A stretch of DNA of 64,000 nucleotides from Daejeonia sp002484105 (GTDB taxonomy: Bacteria; Bacteroidota; Bacteroidia; Flavobacteriales; Weeksellaceae). The translations under genes and the position numbers were made by a program. The stretch spans positions 1,674,001-1,738,000 of the forward strand of contig NZ_CP195105.1 in NCBI RefSeq assembly GCF_051175565.1. Reading direction: 5' to 3'. Positions 60,693-64,000 of this stretch are shown piece by piece. The notes under the pieces were generated by a model. It was not told the DNA's origin, made no database searches, and worked only from the letters and a program-made list of their open reading frames with translations. The number at the start of each line of letters is the position of its first letter. The first letter of the stretch is position 1.

Positions 60693-61034
60693 TTAAGCTT
60701 TTGCTGATTTCAGTTTAGCTCTTCTTGTAACAGCATATTCTGCAGCGTGTTTGTCCAGTTTTGTAGTCAGGTAACGGATGACTCTTTCGTCACGTTTGAA
60801 AGCAGTCTCCAGATCTGCTACTACAGTACCTTCTCCTTTGAATTCGATCAGGGTATAGAATCCATTCTTTTTCAGTTGGATCGGGTAGGCCAGTTTTTTC
60901 AGTCCCCAATTTTCTTTGGCAACAATTTCACAACCTTTTTCTTTCAGAAGGTCTTCAAATTTCTTTACTGCTTCCTCCACCTGTGCATCAGATAGAACGG
61001 GAGTTAAAATGAAAACAGTTTCGTAATGATTCAT
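60693..61034 (-). CDS. rpsF: 30S ribosomal protein S6
   Basis: This 113-residue protein starts MNHYETVFILTPVLSDAQVE and contains NWGLKKLAYPIQLKKNGFYT, FKRDERVIRYLTTKLDKHA, all S6 signatures. It is the first gene of the operon, with its own promoter 33-63 bp upstream. Confidence 0.97.
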   Translation of the reverse strand: MNHYETVFILTPVLSDAQVEEAVKKFEDLLKEKGCEIVAKENWGLKKLAYPIQLKKNGFYTLIEFKGEGTVVADLETAFKRDERVIRYLTTKLDKHAAEYAVTRRAKLKSAKA

Positions 61035-61066
61035 AATAATTCAATTTAGTTTAATAATTCGAGGTG

Positions 61067-61097
61067 CAAAATTAATTCTTTTTTTTGTAATACACAA
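61067..61097 (-). promoter_or_regulatory. Promoter of rpsF-rpsR-rplI
   Basis: On the minus strand TTG (61097-61095) and TAATTTTG (61074-61067) are spaced by 20 bp, matching the Bacteroidota consensus. The -7 box is 33 bp before the ATG. The IS end at 61155 lies 57 bp upstream and leaves the promoter intact. Confidence 0.75.
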
Positions 61098-61154
61098 TAA
61101 GAGATTTGTTTAAGCCCAATGGACAAGCGTATTATAAAAAAACAGATAAATTAT

Positions 61155-62540
61155 CACAGCCGTCCGAAAGTTTTTAAATATTGGCAAAAAAAACTTCTGC
61201 ACGCCCCTGTTTATAGGGGTAAAATTGTTTGGTAGCCGGAATTATGTAGGTCAAAAAGGGTAGTTTGGGGTGGCTTTTTCGCTTTTTTTACGATGGGTTT
61301 AAGTTCGTTGCAGATGTAATCCAAGGTTAAATAGTGCATCAAACATACTCTGACTTTCTCACAAAAATTACTGAATGCCGGTTTTCCGGTGCAATAACAC
61401 CTTTTTATCAATTCCAAAAGCAAATAACAGATCAAAGCCACATAAATCTGCGATTTCACCGCATTCTCGCTTGTTCCCAGAAAGGTTTTGATTTGTAAAT
61501 TCTGTTTCATTGCTTTGAAAAACAATTCAATATCCCATCGTTTTTTGTACAAATCGGCAATGGTTCGGGCTTCCCAATCGAGATGGTTAGTGATGATTTC
61601 TATGACCTTGTTTTCGTCTTCTTTATAAACGTGTACCAATCGCAATTTTTGCTTGTCAATGCCTGTTTCCTCTGCCTTTTTGGAATATAATTCAATAATT
61701 TCATCTTTGAGGATATCCTGCTCTTTATCATCGGGAAGTTCCTTTTCTTCCAGCGTTCTATATACCGTATTTTCCTTGATTCGGGTTACAAAAACGTTCT
61801 CAGCTTTGATTCTTTTCATCATCAAAGAAAAATCAAAATACCCTCTGTCTTCCACGATTATCGTGCCTTTGTCGAACACATTGTTCAGCAATCCATAACG
61901 GTCGTGAACCTTGGCTTCGCTAATGTTTACCATATCGGGAAGTCCCAACTGGTCGTCCCAAACGGTATGGATTTTCAAGCCTCCTTTAGCTGTTCGGAAC
62001 TTTGCCCAGTTAAAAAGACTCAAACACAAGCTAATGGTGCTGCTGTCAATCAATTTGATGTTGTGGTTTTTAATTTCGTCAATAATCTGGCTCTGATACT
62101 TGGATTTCAAAGTGTGTTTGTAGTAGCTCAACAGCCTATAATAAAGGCTTTCGAACACCTGATAATTTCTTTTTTTATTACCATCGCTCATCGTAGATTT
62201 TGCGGGACTTTGGCTTAATCCAATATCAGAAAGAAATGTACTACTGATTGATAATCCGCAACTTACATCAGAAAGGGTGTAACATTTGTTCAGCTGTCCG
62301 AACATTAAAGCAGCCAATTGGTCGTACGTCTTGTATTTATGGCAACCTTTGTCCGATTGATGTTTGTGGATTTCGGAGTTGAGTAAATGTCTAGGAATCA
62401 AATTTATTATTTGACCATGTAAGGGTTTGTTTGTATTTTTGGAGCGCCTGAATAATGCCATATCTGAAAAAAAGTTGAGAGGTTTTTCAATATAACGCAT
62501 TCTCAGGCACTTTTTTTATTCAGAGTTTCGGATGGTTGTG
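61155..62540 (-). mobile_element. Complete IS4-type insertion sequence, 1386 bp, 9-bp target duplication
   Basis: The left end CACAGCCGTCCGAAA (61155-61169) and the right end, reversed, CACAACCATCCGAAA (62526-62540) are inverted repeats with two differences. The duplication ATAAATTAT is at 61146-61154 and 62541-62549. One transposase gene fills it. The size is nearly the same as the 29472-30855 element (1384 bp), but the ends differ, so it is a separate type. Confidence 0.92.
61211..62500 (-). CDS. IS4-family transposase with DUF4372-type N-terminus
   Basis: This 429-residue protein has a DUF4372-like N-domain (HGQIINLIPRHLLNSEIHKH to STMSDGNKKRNYQVFESLYY). The catalytic domain shows IKLIDSSTISLCLSL (first Asp), TIIVEDRGYFDFSLM (second Asp) and YKKRWDIELFFKAMKQNLQI (final Glu in the YREK-like signature). 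The frame is intact. The start may be ATG 62500 or the internal MALFRRSKN. Confidence 0.92.
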   Translation of the reverse strand: MRYIEKPLNFFSDMALFRRSKNTNKPLHGQIINLIPRHLLNSEIHKHQSDKGCHKYKTYDQLAALMFGQLNKCYTLSDVSCGLSISSTFLSDIGLSQSPAKSTMSDGNKKRNYQVFESLYYRLLSYYKHTLKSKYQSQIIDEIKNHNIKLIDSSTISLCLSLFNWAKFRTAKGGLKIHTVWDDQLGLPDMVNISEAKVHDRYGLLNNVFDKGTIIVEDRGYFDFSLMMKRIKAENVFVTRIKENTVYRTLEEKELPDDKEQDILKDEIIELYSKKAEETGIDKQKLRLVHVYKEDENKVIEIITNHLDWEARTIADLYKKRWDIELFFKAMKQNLQIKTFLGTSENAVKSQIYVALICYLLLELIKRCYCTGKPAFSNFCEKVRVCLMHYLTLDYICNELKPIVKKAKKPPQTTLFDLHNSGYQTILPL

Positions 62541-62632
62541 ATAAATTATTTAAAATTAATTTGTTAATGTTTGTTTTATGCGTGAAAATATTATATATTT
62601 AACTGATTATAAGTTATTTATATATTAATTTT

Positions 62633-62946
62633 ATGGATGCGGATTTAAAGGCTATTTTCAGCTCCATAGAACGATCCAATCAATTTTTACCGCTATCGCT
62701 AAAGAATTTTGCGACATCATTCGGAAGCACTGGAGTCCTGAAAACAAATTGTATCGGTGTTTAGATGTTTTATTCGTCGAATATAAGGATAGAAAAAGAA
62801 CAAAAAACACTTCGCAAAACTTCTCCCCCTCTGAACAAAATAGTTCTAACTTACTTAAAAACGAAAAAACCTTGAAAGTAGAAATCAAAATAAAATGCCT
62901 CAAAGCAGGATGGGACAACTACCTGAAGAAGCTAATTAATTTTTAG
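62633..62946 (+). pseudogene. Small gene of unknown function with a frameshift in a T-run
   Basis: From ATG 62633 the frame reads MDADLKAIFSSIERSNQF. After five T residues (62684-62688) it drifts and stops at NCIGV. The next frame reads FTAIAKEFCDIIRKHWSPEN, then KLYRCLDVLFVEYKDRKR, TLKVEIKIKCLKAGWDNYLK and a stop. Adding one T joins both into one protein of about 104 residues. I do not recognise the family. It may be a true mutation or a base-count error. It lies directly beside the IS at 61155-62540. Confidence 0.55.
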
Positions 62947-63283
62947 ATGCGTTTACACTGAGACGATTTTTAATCGAACCACACTGGAATTGAAATGAAA
63001 GAATCAATTCGTCATATAGAAATGTAATATTGTTAAAATGGTATAGCGGTAATGCAGTTTTTGAAAAATTATTTCAATATTCTTCTAACCGGATTCTGTG
63101 CTATTAGTGGTTTTAATTCCCTTACCTGTGAATTTTCTCATAATTTAGCCGTACTTTCGCCGCTGTCTTTTGTGAAGCCGCTGACTTAAAAAAAAATGAT
63201 TTTCTGCCATCTGCTTCAATTTCCATTATTTGTATTCAAAAACAGAATGATGGAAAAACAGCCGACGGTATTAAAAATTAATC
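62947..63283 (+). other. Intergenic stretch with a diverged copy of the integrase-stub upstream region
   Basis: No coding frame is supported here. At 63073-63120 it shares about 47 nt with 31297-31346 (including TATTAGTGG-TTTT-x-ATTCC at 63102-63120, 18 of 19 identical), the region before the integrase stub. No clear -33/-7 promoter for the helicase is seen. Confidence 0.5.
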
Positions 63284-64000
63284 ATGCATTTTAAAGATTT
63301 ACAGTTAATAACACCTATACTCCGGGCACTTGATGATGCCGGATACAGCGAACCTACAGAAATTCAGACCAAAGCCATTCCGTATATCCTTCAGGGAAGA
63401 GACCTGATCGGGTGTGCACAAACAGGAACCGGAAAAACCGCAGCTTTTGCCATCCCGGTGCTTCAGACTCTTAAAAACAGAAAGCCCGACCACCGCAACA
63501 TCAGAGCTCTGGTGCTGACGCCAACACGTGAACTTGCCATACAGATAGAAGAAAATTTTGAAATGTACAGCAAATACCTCCCTGTTTCACAAGTCTGTAT
63601 TTTTGGAGGAGTTTCTCAGGGACGGCAGGTAACAGCACTCGAAAAAAGGGTAGATGTACTGATCGCTACGCCAGGCAGGCTTCTCGATTTGTGCGGGCAG
63701 GGACTCCTCGACCTCTCTAAAATAGAAATTCTCGTTCTGGATGAGGCAGACAGAATGCTGGACATGGGCTTTGTACATGATGTAAAACGTATTCTGAAAC
63801 TTATCCCGAAAAGACGGCAGACGCTGTTTTTTTCTGCAACCATGCCACCATCCATCAGGACTTTTGCAGAAAGTATTCTTCACCAGCCGGTCGAGGTGGC
63901 GGTGACACCTGTCTCTTCAACAGCCGAAACGGTGGAGCAGGGAATATACTATGTTGAAAAGAAAGATAAGACACAGCTTCTGACGGATCTTCTGAAAAAT
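63284..64000 (+). CDS. DEAD-box RNA helicase, RhlE type, N-terminal 239 residues (3' end outside window)
   Basis: This ATP-dependent RNA helicase works in RNA remodelling in the cytoplasm. The motifs are in order: Q motif (GYSEPTEIQTKAI), motif I (CAQTGTGKTAAFAIP), Ia (LTPTRELAIQ), GG (FGGVSQGRQ), Ib (IATPGRLLDL), II (LVLDEADRMLDMGF) and III (LFFSATMP). The frame is open to the last base and continues outside. The ATG at 63284 begins the usual start MHFKDLQLITPILRAL. Confidence 0.95.
   Translation, partial: MHFKDLQLITPILRALDDAGYSEPTEIQTKAIPYILQGRDLIGCAQTGTGKTAAFAIPVLQTLKNRKPDHRNIRALVLTPTRELAIQIEENFEMYSKYLPVSQVCIFGGVSQGRQVTALEKRVDVLIATPGRLLDLCGQGLLDLSKIEILVLDEADRMLDMGFVHDVKRILKLIPKRRQTLFFSATMPPSIRTFAESILHQPVEVAVTPVSSTAETVEQGIYYVEKKDKTQLLTDLLKN

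Overview
The window comes from a Bacteroidota chromosome of the class Flavobacteriia, most likely a Chryseobacterium-like member of the Weeksellaceae. Four things support this. The type IX secretion and gliding genes porV, porU and gldJ sit together beside murF. A secreted endonuclease carries a type IX C-terminal sorting domain. The best promoters follow the Bacteroidota pattern (TTG, about 19 bp, then TAnnTTTG) and most genes lack a clear Shine-Dalgarno sequence. The protein families and gene orders (ftsX-DUF3098-uppP-truB, rpsF-rpsR-rplI) are also typical. The genus is an inference from remembered family resemblance; no search was run.

Layout. 0-10 kb: end of pyruvate phosphate dikinase, two PLP enzymes (a serine-palmitoyltransferase-like enzyme and a cysteine/cystathionine beta-synthase-like enzyme) and two large GT-C type membrane proteins. 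10-23.4 kb: housekeeping genes (rdgB, CPBP protease, P-loop kinase, prfC, rnz, TIGR02757, a DUF1003-like coiled-coil protein, rsmA, ftsX, DUF3098, uppP, truB, an HhH protein, a MerR regulator and an SMP-30 lipoprotein). 23.4-32.8 kb: a decayed accessory region with two complete IS4-type elements, two IS remnants, a split HTH gene, a twice-frameshifted DUF11 surface protein fused to a truncated TPR gene, tRNA-Phe with an integrase stub, a nested palindrome, an orphan gene 3' end and a 21-bp tandem array. 32.8-38 kb: sulfate assimilation (Rrf2 regulator, cysH, cysD, cysN, and a TauE/SafE exporter with a siroheme-synthase-like N-terminus). 38-46 kb: DUF4268, a lipoprotein, the type IX secreted endonuclease, a satD-DUF3307 pair with a striking double operator, purC, purF and a class I aldolase. 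46-59.7 kb: porV-porU, gldJ-murF, NUDIX, a small START-like protein, anmK, an outer-membrane protein-lptC pair, and holB. 59.7-64 kb: rplI-rpsR-rpsF, a third IS4-type element, a frameshifted small gene, and the start of a DEAD-box RNA helicase.

How the genes work together. PorU and PorV are the sortase and shuttle that process and anchor type IX cargo such as the endonuclease at 39.2 kb. GldJ is part of the linked gliding machinery. CysD/CysN activate sulfate, CysH reduces it, and the downstream exporter could vent excess sulfite. A palindrome between the Rrf2 gene and cysH is the obvious operator candidate.

Most notable observations: (1) all three complete IS elements have readable target duplications, so the pre-insertion sequence of two interrupted genes can be restored exactly; (2) the satD promoter carries two identical-format palindromes (ATAAG-N8-CTTAT) 29 bp apart; (3) four genes have a TAnnTTTG box exactly 4 nt before the ATG, suggesting leaderless transcription; (4) the tRNA-Phe locus combines an integrase stub, a cloverleaf-like palindrome, a truncated gene and a tandem array. 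I did not find a clearly new multi-gene defence or biosynthetic system. The satD-DUF3307 pair is the best candidate for a poorly described module.
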